From the NCBI GenBank assembly GCA_046538105.1, contig JBKHJO010000007.1, forward strand, positions 1-64,000: 64,000 bases of DNA. The letters run 5' to 3'. The DNA comes from JAWLEV01 sp046538105 (GTDB lineage Bacteria; Chloroflexota; Anaerolineae; UBA1429). Made by a program: the position numbers and the translations under genes. This document shows, one piece after another, positions 43,886 to 51,844 of the stretch. The first letter of the stretch is position 1. Each line of letters opens with the position of its first letter. The notes under the pieces are model-generated. The model was given only the letters and a program-made list of their open reading frames with translations. It was not told the origin of the DNA and searched no databases.

Positions 43886-43914
43886 ATTATATCGGCGCCC
43901 CTGGAAAGCGTCAA
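43886..43914 (-). promoter_or_regulatory. promoter of secDF
   Basis: On the minus strand TTGACG (43914-43909), a 17-bp spacer and TATAAT (43891-43886), starting 13 bp after the stop of the P-loop gene. Confidence 0.75.
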
Positions 43915-43926
43915 AACAGCAAAGAC

Positions 43927-44328
43927 TCAAGCCACCAGGTGGAGCCTCTCCTCCAGGGCCTCGACAACCACATCCAGCACCTCCCCCTCGTCAAGATCGT
44001 CCGTATTGACACAGATGTCCGAGTACGCCCGTGCATGTCGCAGCCGGAAACGCTGTTCCCGCAAATACGCCGCGTCAAAAGAGGTACGTCCCCGCCGCCA
44101 TACTGTGTCCAAAGAGGCCTCCAGATAAACAAGGATTTCGGGACGAACCAAGAGACGCCACATGTGGGGGACATAAGAATGCTCCTGGGCACAGGCACGG
44201 GCATCGTAACCGAGGGCGCGCAGCTTTTTCACCAGCACGGTCTTGCCCGAGGCACACACGCCAACGACCGCTACTCGCCCCTCAACGGGGTCCGGAAACT
44301 TCCGGCCGTCATCTGTACATGCCACCAC
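43927..44328 (-). CDS. small P-loop NTPase (kinase-like)
   Basis: 133 residues with a GTG start. Walker A is VVGVCASGKTVLVKKL. VRPEILVYLEASLDTVWRRG looks like the lid/base region of small nucleoside or shikimate kinase-like enzymes. It is shorter than most kinases (about 170 or more), so it may be a minimal member or a regulatory NTPase. It follows a SpoIIE-type phosphatase by 46 bp on the same strand, so the two may act in one signalling step (inference). No specific substrate can be named. Confidence 0.7.
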   Translation of the reverse strand: MVACTDDGRKFPDPVEGRVAVVGVCASGKTVLVKKLRALGYDARACAQEHSYVPHMWRLLVRPEILVYLEASLDTVWRRGRTSFDAAYLREQRFRLRHARAYSDICVNTDDLDEGEVLDVVVEALEERLHLVA

Positions 44329-44374
44329 GTGCCACCCCCAGACAACGCATCACATATGAAAGACCGAAAAGCCC

Positions 44375-45076
44375 CTATACGGGAAAACTGGCCGAAAGAC
44401 GCCGCACGCCATGAGGAATCTCCCTCGAAAGGACCACCATGGCTAGAACGCTGATGTCGTCCCTGGGACGCCCGTCCTCGACCTCCAAAGCTCTGAAGAG
44501 GAGCATATCGGCGAGCGCCTGCGCCGATAGACCCTCTTGCGCGGCACGCACCACCATGCTCTCCAAACTCCCGTCGTCCAGACAGGCATCCTCAATGCAA
44601 CTCAATCCGTCCGTAAAGGCCGCCACGACCGTATCGGATCGCAAAGGCAACTCGATGATCACGGGCTTTGTGTCCACACGAACCCCGATGGGATAACTCT
44701 CGGTGCCAAAGCGGCGAAACCGCCCCTCGTGCACGATGAGGGCGGGACAGCGACTATTGCGAGAGATCACCACCGACTCACTGCGCAGATCGGCTGAAAC
44801 TATTTGCAGCTCGGCCGACACCCGACCGCCCCGGTGGGTGAGGAGATAATCGTGGGCCGCGCGGGCAGCCGCACCATCCCTCACCCCCTCTCCCAAGAGA
44901 GAGATGGCCTTTCGCGCCACAATGTTACTGATGATCTTGGCAGAGCGCCCGCTCCGCTGTCCATCGACCAGAACGGCCGACAGCCCCCCATGGGGACGCT
45001 CGATGACTTCGAGGGTATCTCCACTCTCTCGGGTGGCATACTTGGCGACCTTGGCCACCCCGAACTGGACCTCCAC
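44375..45076 (-). CDS. SpoIIE/PP2C-type serine phosphatase
   Basis: 233 residues, GTG start with GGAG nine bases upstream. The PP2C-like fold is seen in LSAVLVDGQRSGRSAKIISN (metal-binding Asp in VDG), ALIVHEGRF, VVAAFTDGLSCIEDAC (Asp-Gly) and RPRDDISVLAMVV (the final Asp pair). These define the RsbU/SpoIIE phosphatase class, here without a sensor domain. It likely dephosphorylates an anti-anti-sigma-like or other Ser-phosphorylated protein. An extended -10 (TGGTACAAT) lies upstream at 45110-45115. Confidence 0.85.
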   Translation of the reverse strand: MEVQFGVAKVAKYATRESGDTLEVIERPHGGLSAVLVDGQRSGRSAKIISNIVARKAISLLGEGVRDGAAARAAHDYLLTHRGGRVSAELQIVSADLRSESVVISRNSRCPALIVHEGRFRRFGTESYPIGVRVDTKPVIIELPLRSDTVVAAFTDGLSCIEDACLDDGSLESMVVRAAQEGLSAQALADMLLFRALEVEDGRPRDDISVLAMVVLSREIPHGVRRLSASFPV

Positions 45077-45109
45077 TGCTCACAACTCCGCACATAATTG
45101 ACTGCAAGC

Positions 45110-45118
45110 ATTGTACCA
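45110..45118 (-). promoter_or_regulatory. extended -10 promoter of the SpoIIE-type phosphatase gene
   Basis: On the minus strand TGGTACAAT, 34 bp before the GTG start. No good -35 was seen. Confidence 0.35.
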
Positions 45119-45188
45119 CATCGAGATGAAGACAGAAAAAGAGACGAAAAAGCCCGGCGATATTACCATACCTCGATATACGTCAGTC

Positions 45189-46556
45189 CTACTTATCCCC
45201 AAAGGCCTGATGAAGATAGGCCACGGCCTCCTCCTTCGTCTCCACAAGCCCCCTGACCTGGGTCTCGGTCAAGTGCCGTAACGCTCGGCCCACGATGGGG
45301 CCGGGCTCCACCCCTAAGAAGCGAATCACCTCGTGCCCCGAGAGCAAGGGCGAAGGCTCGACAATTTCCTCATACCTCTCGAACCACATTTGCAGTACCC
45401 GCTGGGTTCTGGCAATAGTCTCCTCGATGGATAGTCCCCTCGCATGTACGCCGTCATCGGCGAGACGACCAACCAGGGCCACGATGGTCCCATCCACGCC
45501 CGCCTCTGCCACATCACGGAAAAAGCGATGCGCGGTCAGCGCGTCTACCTCGTGGTCAGCATCCCAGATGGTGTCCCAAAAGCTCCCCCTGATCACATCC
45601 CCAATATAACCAATCTCCCGTGTGCTCAACTTGAAACGCCTCGCAATACGCGCCCCCCTACACGCGGTTCGCGGGATCACGCTCAGCAATGCGGCGAACT
45701 TCAGGGCCGTCCATCGCGTGCGCCCACCCGCCAATCTCTCTTCCCAGTGTTCCCTCAAGGCGCTGCCAAAGGAACACAAAAGATCCGTGCTTTCTTCCCA
45801 TTCCTCCAAGCCAAAGGCGTGTTCCAGTGTGGCCAAAACGCCCAGCGCACGTTCCAGACATCTCTCCAGTTCCGGCAGCACGACGTGGAACAATCCCAAT
45901 TCCGCGCCATAGCGCAGAGAACGCGCGGCGCAGGAGAGTCCCAGTATCTGAAAGAACTCGTCTCGGATACGTTCCGCGGAAACCCTCTCCAAAGCAAATA
46001 GCCAGCGACAGGCCAACCTCTCTGTCTCTGGCGTTAAAGAGAAACCAAAAAGCCCGCGCATTCGCAGGCCGCGAAGGATACGTAGGGGATCATCTGCGAA
46101 CGCCCCGTCCTGGGTGACGCGAATCAGGCCGGCGTCCAGATCTTGCTGGCCCCCCGTAGGATCATAAAACTCCCCCAGGCCATCGTCGATGGCCACGGCC
46201 ATAGCGTTGATAGTATAGTCGCGCGCCCAGAGATCCCCCTCTATATCCTCCGCCCGAAGGGCGGCAAAGTCCAGATGATACCGGGCATCCCCCAAAAAAA
46301 TCACCACCCGCGCCACGTCATGTTCCGCATCCAGGGGTACGTATGCGCCACCAAGGGCGTCGGAGACGCGCCGGGCGAGGCCCATCGCCCCACCAGCCAC
46401 CGCGATGTCCACGTCATGGCCGGGGCGTTCCAACAGCGCGTCACGCACAGAGCCCCCTACGAGATAGGTCCGTGTCGCATCGGTGGACAATACAGTCATC
46501 GTGGCATCCCAAAGGGGCACCCGGGCCAGCCACCGTTCCAAAAGCGCTTTGCGCAT
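45189..46556 (-). CDS. class II tRNA nucleotidyltransferase / poly(A) polymerase
   Basis: About 455 residues from the ATG at 46556, which has GAGGTG just before it; a GTG at 46562 is possible. Class II motifs are in order: LVGGSVRDALL, the metal Asp pair in HDVDIAV, RDYTINAMAV, and DDPLRILRGLRMRG. The C-terminal half is helical and shows no clear HD phosphatase motif. It adds CCA (or part of it) to tRNA 3' ends; CCA-adding and A-adding forms cannot be separated by eye. A Nudix gene lies upstream, with a strong hairpin between them. Confidence 0.9.
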   Translation of the reverse strand: MRKALLERWLARVPLWDATMTVLSTDATRTYLVGGSVRDALLERPGHDVDIAVAGGAMGLARRVSDALGGAYVPLDAEHDVARVVIFLGDARYHLDFAALRAEDIEGDLWARDYTINAMAVAIDDGLGEFYDPTGGQQDLDAGLIRVTQDGAFADDPLRILRGLRMRGLFGFSLTPETERLACRWLFALERVSAERIRDEFFQILGLSCAARSLRYGAELGLFHVVLPELERCLERALGVLATLEHAFGLEEWEESTDLLCSFGSALREHWEERLAGGRTRWTALKFAALLSVIPRTACRGARIARRFKLSTREIGYIGDVIRGSFWDTIWDADHEVDALTAHRFFRDVAEAGVDGTIVALVGRLADDGVHARGLSIEETIARTQRVLQMWFERYEEIVEPSPLLSGHEVIRFLGVEPGPIVGRALRHLTETQVRGLVETKEEAVAYLHQAFGDK

Positions 46557-46575
46557 CCTCACCTCAATACACCAT

Positions 46576-46599
46576 GGCCCACTGCATACGCAGTGGGCC
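46576..46599. repeat. 10-bp perfect inverted repeat, hairpin
   Basis: GGCCCACTGC (46576-46585) and GCAGTGGGCC (46590-46599) pair exactly around a 4-nt loop, in the 64-70 bp between the Nudix gene and the tRNA nucleotidyltransferase gene. No T run follows. It may be an intercistronic processing or stabilising element, or a weak terminator. Confidence 0.6.
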
Positions 46600-46626
46600 C
46601 CTCCAGACAGACGACATTTTCATACC

Positions 46627-47247
46627 CTACAAATCACGCCCGTGAATGAGCAGATATTGCAGCGCGATCACCGTCTTGGCATCCAGGATCCCCCCGTCCT
46701 CTATCATACGTCGCGTCTCAGCGAGAAAAAAAGTGCGCACGAGGACATCCTCCGAATCGACACCTCCCCCGCGTCCCACACGATCCGTTCGTTCAAAGGG
46801 CGCGACATAGATATGCACACGCTCTGAGCAAGCCCCAGGACTGGGATAGACGGTCATTATCTTTTCCAACTCACCGAGTTGGTATCCAGCCTCCTCCAGG
46901 GCTTCCTTGCGAGCCACCTCCCGCGGCGTCAACCCCTCCTCCTGCATGCCGGCGATGATCTCCCACAACCAACCTGGGCCATCTTGCACGTAAGCGGGAT
47001 AGCGGAACTGCTTGACGAGGACAACCTGCCCTCGCTCGCGATGGTAGGGTAATACAGCAACGGAATCGCCCCGCTCGAACACCAGACGGTTGATCTCACT
47101 GCTCATACTACCGTCGAACTCGGTATGGCGAAAGCGCACGCGATCGATCTGAAAAAAGTCATCGAAGGCGCGTTCCGTGGATATCACCTCCACATTCTTG
47201 GGATGCGAACCGATCATTTTATCTGACGTGGCATCTTTCCCTGACAT
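46627..47247 (-). CDS. Nudix hydrolase (ADP-ribose pyrophosphatase-like)
   Basis: 206 residues. The Nudix box is GMQEEGLTPREVARKEALEE followed by AGY, with the REVARKEALEE catalytic helix. The preceding EIIAG segment and LVKQFRYP are typical of ADP-ribose pyrophosphatases. It likely hydrolyses ADP-ribose or NDP-sugars. It begins 27 bp after the 2-oxoacid oxidoreductase gamma subunit and may belong to the end of that operon. Confidence 0.9.
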   Translation of the reverse strand: MSGKDATSDKMIGSHPKNVEVISTERAFDDFFQIDRVRFRHTEFDGSMSSEINRLVFERGDSVAVLPYHRERGQVVLVKQFRYPAYVQDGPGWLWEIIAGMQEEGLTPREVARKEALEEAGYQLGELEKIMTVYPSPGACSERVHIYVAPFERTDRVGRGGGVDSEDVLVRTFFLAETRRMIEDGGILDAKTVIALQYLLIHGRDL

Positions 47248-47274
47248 GAATGAAAACGCGCTCCTTATCTCATC

Positions 47275-47817
47275 CTAACTTTGACGCAGTCTCTCTCCCT
47301 CTTCCAGTCCAGCGGCCAGTGCTTCCAGATTGATCTCCGCCGTGTCCCCCGGCGCCCTCTCTGCGACGGCCTTTTGCAATGCCTCCTCTGAGACAACGTC
47401 GGTGAGGCCAGCCAGCACTCCCAATCCAACGATATTTGCTGTGATGGCACGCTCGGTCCTCTCCCCCGCAATCTGGGTGATCGGCAGGCCGAAAGCCCTG
47501 TTCGTGGGTATGCGCCGCACGTGCACCGAATCCACGATCAGCAATCCGTCACGTTTTAGATCATGATAGTACTTGTCACACGCCTCCTGACTCAGGGCCA
47601 AAAGCACGTCGGCGGCCATCACCTTGGGATAATCGATGGGTTCATCATCAATGATAACCTCCGACTTGCTGGCGCCCCCACGGGCCTCGGGGCCGTAGGA
47701 CTGTGTCTGGCAGGCCTGCTTGTGATCGTAGAGAACGGCCGCCTCGGCCAAAATGAGACCCGCCAGCAGCAGCCCCTGTCCCCCCGCGCCCGCCAGTCGA
47801 ATTTCAATCCGTGCCAT
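47275..47817 (-). CDS. korC: 2-oxoacid:ferredoxin oxidoreductase, gamma subunit
   Basis: 180 residues with the gamma-subunit start EIRLAGAGGQGLLLAGLILA, then QTQSYGPEARGGASKSEVII and LLIVDSVHVRRIP. It completes the four-gene enzyme that oxidises a 2-oxoacid (probably 2-oxoglutarate) with CoA, passing electrons to ferredoxin, or the reverse. It is the last subunit in the delta-alpha-beta-gamma order, which is the usual order for 2-oxoglutarate enzymes. Confidence 0.9.
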   Translation of the reverse strand: MARIEIRLAGAGGQGLLLAGLILAEAAVLYDHKQACQTQSYGPEARGGASKSEVIIDDEPIDYPKVMAADVLLALSQEACDKYYHDLKRDGLLIVDSVHVRRIPTNRAFGLPITQIAGERTERAITANIVGLGVLAGLTDVVSEEALQKAVAERAPGDTAEINLEALAAGLEEGERLRQS

Positions 47818-47838
47818 ACATCTCCATTCTAGATGTTC

Positions 47839-48672
47839 TCACATAGCCGCCTGGGCCCGTTCGATCAACTTTGCATACTCTTCCGTGTACTCGGGGAAAT
47901 CGCGGTCTTCCAGAACGCCTCGCACGATCTTGTTCTCGCGCTCGTCGTCGTCGCTCATCTCCCTGGCGGCCTCTACAGAGATGCTGTTCTCTTTCAGATC
48001 GCGCATCATCTCCACGACGGAGCCCTTTTCGTTACGCCGACCATAGGTGGTGTAGCAATAGCTCATGGTCTCGATGACGGCAAAGCCTTTCTTTTGTATG
48101 CCCTCCTCTATCAGGCGATCCAGTTCCCGTGCATGGTAGACGGTCCCACGGGCGATAAAGGAAGCCCCGGCCGCAGAGGCCAAATCACAGCAGGAAACGG
48201 GCCGTTCGATGGTGCCATAGGGCGCCGTCGAGGTAAAGGCCTCTTTGGGAGTGGCCGGCGAATACTGACCTCCTGTCATGCCGTACACCTCATTATTGAT
48301 GATGATGGCCGTCAGATCGATATTGCGCCTCGCCGCATGGATAAAGTGATTGCCTCCAATAGCCAGCGCATCCCCGTCCCCCATGACAACCAGCACGTGC
48401 ATATCCGGCCGTGCCATCTTCAGTCCCGTAGCAAAGGCCAATGCACGCCCGTGGGTGGTGTGCATGGTATTGAAATCGGCATAGACGGGCATACGCCCGC
48501 TGCACCCAATGCCCGATATCAGGGCCACATCATCCTTGGAAACCCCCATGCGGTCTACAGCGCGAATGATCGCCGCCAACACGATACCGATACCACAACC
48601 AGCGCACCACATGCTGGGGAAACGCTTCTTATGCCGCAAATACTCGTAAATCTCGTGCTCTTCGCGTATCAT
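47839..48672 (-). CDS. korB: 2-oxoacid:ferredoxin oxidoreductase, beta subunit
   Basis: 277 residues. The N-terminal CAGCGIG motif, VALISGIGCSGRMP, and the thiamine-diphosphate loop MGDGDALAIGGNHFIHAARR with INNEVYGMTGGQ are standard. It binds thiamine diphosphate and a [4Fe-4S] cluster. The alpha subunit gene ends 2 bp before its start. 277 residues is typical. Confidence 0.93.
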   Translation of the reverse strand: MIREEHEIYEYLRHKKRFPSMWCAGCGIGIVLAAIIRAVDRMGVSKDDVALISGIGCSGRMPVYADFNTMHTTHGRALAFATGLKMARPDMHVLVVMGDGDALAIGGNHFIHAARRNIDLTAIIINNEVYGMTGGQYSPATPKEAFTSTAPYGTIERPVSCCDLASAAGASFIARGTVYHARELDRLIEEGIQKKGFAVIETMSYCYTTYGRRNEKGSVVEMMRDLKENSISVEAAREMSDDDERENKIVRGVLEDRDFPEYTEEYAKLIERAQAAM

Positions 48673-48674
48673 CT

Positions 48675-49793
48675 CTAGCCCCTCTCGATGGCCTCGACGA
48701 TCTGCCGAGGGGGAATCAGCTCACCATCCAGCCGGTTGACCCGTGTTACCTTGGAACGCCCCAAGACGCGCTCCACCTCCAGCACTAATTGCCCCCGGTT
48801 CATCTCTGGCACGATCACCCGATGCGCTTCGGCGGCGAGTTCCTCGATCAGCAGGTCGTGAAAGGGCCATAGCGTCTGCAACACCACAAGCCCTACCTTG
48901 TAGCGTTTCGAGCGTGCCATCTTGACAGCCTGCGCCGCGGACCGCGCCGTGGATCCATAGGCGATGACCACCGTGCGCGTATCTTCCATCCCGTCCGTCC
49001 TGTACATGACGATCTGATCTAAACTGCCCTCGATCTTGGCAAAAACCCGGCGCCACCAGGGGACGATCTCGTCCTCCCTATAGGTGGGGAAACCCGCGCG
49101 ATCGTGCATCAATCCAGTGACATGATAGCGGAACCCTCGTCCAAAACTGACCAGGGGCGGAATGGTGCGCGTGTCGTCATAGGGAAAGTACCATTCCGGC
49201 GGCACATTCGTGCCCATGCGCTCCACGATCTCCACCGGCTCGTTGGCCCCCAGATCAAAGGGTTCCCGCATATGCCCCATGACGGCATCCATGAGCACGA
49301 TTACCGGGATGCGATACTTTTCGGAAAAGTTGAACGCCTCCACGGTCAGCGTAAAGGTCTCGGGCACGGAAGAGGGACACAGCACGATGATGGGATGATC
49401 CCCATGTGTACCCCAGCGGGCCTGCATGACATCCCCCTGAGAGGGAGACGTGGGCAAACCCGTGCTCGGCCCCCCCCGCTGCACGTTGACGACCACGCAA
49501 GGTATCTCGGTGGCCGCTGCGTAACCTATATTCTCCTGCATGAGGGAGAACCCGGGACCGCTTGTGGCCGTCATGGCCTTCAGCCCGCCGATGGAAGCCC
49601 CGATGACAGAGGCAATGGAGGCCATCTCGTCCTCCATCTGCATGTATTTTCCTCCCACCTTGGGAAGTTCCTGCGACAACAGCTCGGCGATCTCTGACGC
49701 GGGGGTGATAGGATAGCCGCCAAAGAAGCGACAGCCCGCCATCAACGCCCCCCTGACACAGGCCGTGTTACCCTGCAACAACTCTACTGTCAT
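48675..49793 (-). CDS. korA: 2-oxoacid:ferredoxin oxidoreductase, alpha subunit
   Basis: 372 residues. FFGGYPITPASEIAELL, MEDEMASIASVIGAS and TATSGPGFSLMQENIGYAA, then RGGPSTGLPTSPSQGD, define the alpha subunit of KOR-type enzymes. TNVPPEW and the C-terminal PEMNRGQLVLEVER segment fit too. It starts four bases inside the ferredoxin subunit gene (ATGA). Specificity for 2-oxoglutarate is inferred from operon order and the nearby sucCD. Confidence 0.93.
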   Translation of the reverse strand: MTVELLQGNTACVRGALMAGCRFFGGYPITPASEIAELLSQELPKVGGKYMQMEDEMASIASVIGASIGGLKAMTATSGPGFSLMQENIGYAAATEIPCVVVNVQRGGPSTGLPTSPSQGDVMQARWGTHGDHPIIVLCPSSVPETFTLTVEAFNFSEKYRIPVIVLMDAVMGHMREPFDLGANEPVEIVERMGTNVPPEWYFPYDDTRTIPPLVSFGRGFRYHVTGLMHDRAGFPTYREDEIVPWWRRVFAKIEGSLDQIVMYRTDGMEDTRTVVIAYGSTARSAAQAVKMARSKRYKVGLVVLQTLWPFHDLLIEELAAEAHRVIVPEMNRGQLVLEVERVLGRSKVTRVNRLDGELIPPRQIVEAIERG

Positions 49794-50086
49794 TTCACGG
49801 CCTTATCTTCCCCGATCTCAACCTCATCGACGATGATGGCAAAATCCGGGCAATGAATCACACACCACTGACAGCCCACACAACGCTCCGGGTGCGCCAC
49901 GACCGGGCGCTGCTCCACATCCGCTTCAAAGACCTGCTGTGGACAGAAGGCGATACACAGACCACATCCCTTGCACCACTTGCCAAAAACGCGGACACGC
50001 ATACGCGCCCGCTTCTCCTGTCCAGTCTCTGCCCACGTCCCCTCTTTCTCAACGGTTCCTTGAGGAGCCACTTCTGTAGTCGTCAT
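49790..50086 (-). CDS. korD: 2-oxoacid:ferredoxin oxidoreductase, delta (ferredoxin) subunit
   Basis: 98 residues from the ATG at 50086, chosen because GGAGG lies seven bases upstream; an earlier Met at 50107 is not well placed. Two [4Fe-4S] motifs are clear: WCKGCGLCIAFCP and CVGCQWCVIHCP. The start overlaps, as ATGA, the stop of a 36-codon ORF. It passes electrons between the oxidoreductase and soluble ferredoxin. Confidence 0.92.
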   Translation of the reverse strand: MTTTEVAPQGTVEKEGTWAETGQEKRARMRVRVFGKWCKGCGLCIAFCPQQVFEADVEQRPVVAHPERCVGCQWCVIHCPDFAIIVDEVEIGEDKAVK

Positions 50087-50193
50087 CTTAGAACCTCCTT
50101 GTTCCATGGCGACGCCTCCTGCTCAAAAAGGAACAGGGCCAGCCCCTTTGCCACCACCTCAAGGGTCTGACCCCAATATCTCCCAACCACCAT
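50083..50193 (-). CDS. small ORF coupled to the ferredoxin-oxidoreductase operon, 36 residues
   Basis: An ATG at 50193 with GGAGG four bases before it encodes MVVGRYWGQTLEVVAKGLAL and sixteen more residues, and its TGA overlaps the korD ATG. The middle is hydrophobic. The beginning resembles, loosely, the N-terminal stretch of NuoI-type ferredoxin subunits, so it may be either a leader peptide for translational coupling or a decayed subunit. It lies in a roughly 165-nt leader after a strong promoter. Confidence 0.5.
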   Translation of the reverse strand: MVVGRYWGQTLEVVAKGLALFLFEQEASPWNKEVLR

Positions 50194-50257
50194 ACTGCCT
50201 CCATCTCATCTTTGAGTGATGGATCTCCGTAAGGTACCTATAGGCAGCTCCATCTTC

Positions 50258-50286
50258 ATCATAAAAGTATTACTTTGCCCTGTCAA
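50258..50286 (-). promoter_or_regulatory. promoter of the korDABC operon
   Basis: On the minus strand TTGACA (50286-50281), a 17-bp spacer and TATGAT (50263-50258). The predicted leader to korD is about 165 nt. Confidence 0.75.
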
Positions 50287-50316
50287 ACGGATTTCGCGAG
50301 CACAACATGACATGAG

Positions 50317-50970
50317 TTAATCTATATACTCCAAGATCTCTGGGGGATGCGAGACCACAAGATCGGGCTTCACCTCCGCAAAGCGTTCCTCCGTCGTGTC
50401 GGGAGTAAGGACGCCCACCGTCAGCGCGCCGATACGCTTCCCCGCGAGCACGTCCATGGGGTGGTCCCCACACATGGCAGCACACCGTTTCGTCTCGGAA
50501 AAGTGCTCCAAGGCTTCCAATAGATGGCGAGGATCCGGCTTGACGTGCGCCACGTCATCACGGGTGAGCAACACATCGTAATGCAGCGCTTGTCGCTCCA
50601 GAATACGCATCACGGCGGCCCGGGAGTTGCGCGTCACGATGGCCACCCCACGTCCCCTGTCAGCGAGTTCTTCCAGCATCTCGGGGACGCCCAGATAGAC
50701 CTCAGCACGCTCGGCGGCCCCTAGTTCCACATCGAGGATCGCTGTATGCACCTGTTTCAGGAATTCCCTGCGCATACCATGGTCGGGCCGCAGCCGCGCC
50801 TCTGCACGCTCGACGATCTCCAGAATGTGCAACTGCTCCATGACAGGATCATACACACCAAAATCGCGTATTATGCTGAAGGTTTCCCGATACATCCTGT
50901 TGAAATCTATACTTGGCGCGATAAGGGTGCCATCAAAATCAAAGAGAAAGACGTCAACATCCAGAATCAT
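50317..50970 (-). CDS. HAD-family hydrolase
   Basis: 217 residues. The HAD motifs are in order: DVFLFDFDGTLI (nucleophile Asp and general acid Asp), VTRNS (motif II), HVKPDPRHLL (motif III Lys) and MCGDHPMDVLAGKRIG (motif IV). The cap is alpha-helical, as in phosphoglycolate phosphatase-like enzymes. The substrate is unknown. It begins 4 bp after sucD and is probably in the same operon. Confidence 0.92.
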   Translation of the reverse strand: MILDVDVFLFDFDGTLIAPSIDFNRMYRETFSIIRDFGVYDPVMEQLHILEIVERAEARLRPDHGMRREFLKQVHTAILDVELGAAERAEVYLGVPEMLEELADRGRGVAIVTRNSRAAVMRILERQALHYDVLLTRDDVAHVKPDPRHLLEALEHFSETKRCAAMCGDHPMDVLAGKRIGALTVGVLTPDTTEERFAEVKPDLVVSHPPEILEYID

Positions 50971-50974
50971 GTGC

Positions 50975-51844
50975 TCAGTCCATCACCTCATATAAAAGTT
51001 CCGCTACCTGTGCCGGCCGTTCGGCCACCAGGGCACCTGCCGAGCGCAGGATTGCGATCTTTTTCTCCGCACGCCCGCCCTCTCCGGACACAATCGCCCC
51101 GGCGTGCCCCATGCGCTGGCCAGGGGGTGCCGTACACCCGGCGACAAAAGCCACCACGGGCTTGGTCATCTCCGTCTCAATGAACTCCGCCGCCCGCTGT
51201 TCCGCCTGTCCCCCGATCTCGCCGATCAGCACCACCGTCTCTGTCTGGGGATCCTCTTCAAACAAGCGCAGAATGTCGACGAAATCCGTTCCGACGATGG
51301 GATCCCCACCGATCCCCACACAACTCGACTGCCCCAGATCGGCCTGTGTCAGCCCCCATACGATCTCGTAGGTCAGCGTGCCGCTCCGCGACACCACCCC
51401 CACATTTCCCGGTAGGTGAATCTGCCCAGGCATGATACCCACTTTGGTAACGCCCGGACTGATAACCCCCGGGCAATTGGGCCCCAGGAGGTGAACGGGC
51501 TTGTCCTGCAAATAGCGCGCCACGCGCAACATATCCCACAGGGGAATGCCCTCCGTCACGCAGGCAACCAGAGGAATATTCGCCTCCATCGCCTCCAGGA
51601 TGGCGTCCATGGCATAGGGAGCGGGCACAAAGACAATAGATACATTGGCCCCGCTATTCTCAAGGGCCACCTCTACGTGGTCAAAGACGGGCACCCCATC
51701 TACCCTTTCGCCTCCCTTGCCCGGAGTGACGCCAGCAACCACGTTTGTGCCATAGGACAGCATCTGCTTGGTATGAAAGGAACCCTCCCGTCCCGTGATG
51801 CCCTGCACGAGTACGCGGGTATCGGCGTCAATCAAAATGCTCAT
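50975..51844 (-). CDS. sucD: succinyl-CoA synthetase alpha subunit
   Basis: 289 residues. VLVQGITGREGSFHTKQMLSYGT is the CoA-binding Rossmann start. GPNCPGVISPG and the phosphohistidine block RMGHAGAIVSGEGGRAEKK are present. It joins succinate and CoA with ATP or GTP. The start overlaps the sucC stop (ATGA). Together with the nearby korDABC enzyme it can connect 2-oxoglutarate and succinate. Confidence 0.95.
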   Translation of the reverse strand: MSILIDADTRVLVQGITGREGSFHTKQMLSYGTNVVAGVTPGKGGERVDGVPVFDHVEVALENSGANVSIVFVPAPYAMDAILEAMEANIPLVACVTEGIPLWDMLRVARYLQDKPVHLLGPNCPGVISPGVTKVGIMPGQIHLPGNVGVVSRSGTLTYEIVWGLTQADLGQSSCVGIGGDPIVGTDFVDILRLFEEDPQTETVVLIGEIGGQAEQRAAEFIETEMTKPVVAFVAGCTAPPGQRMGHAGAIVSGEGGRAEKKIAILRSAGALVAERPAQVAELLYEVMD

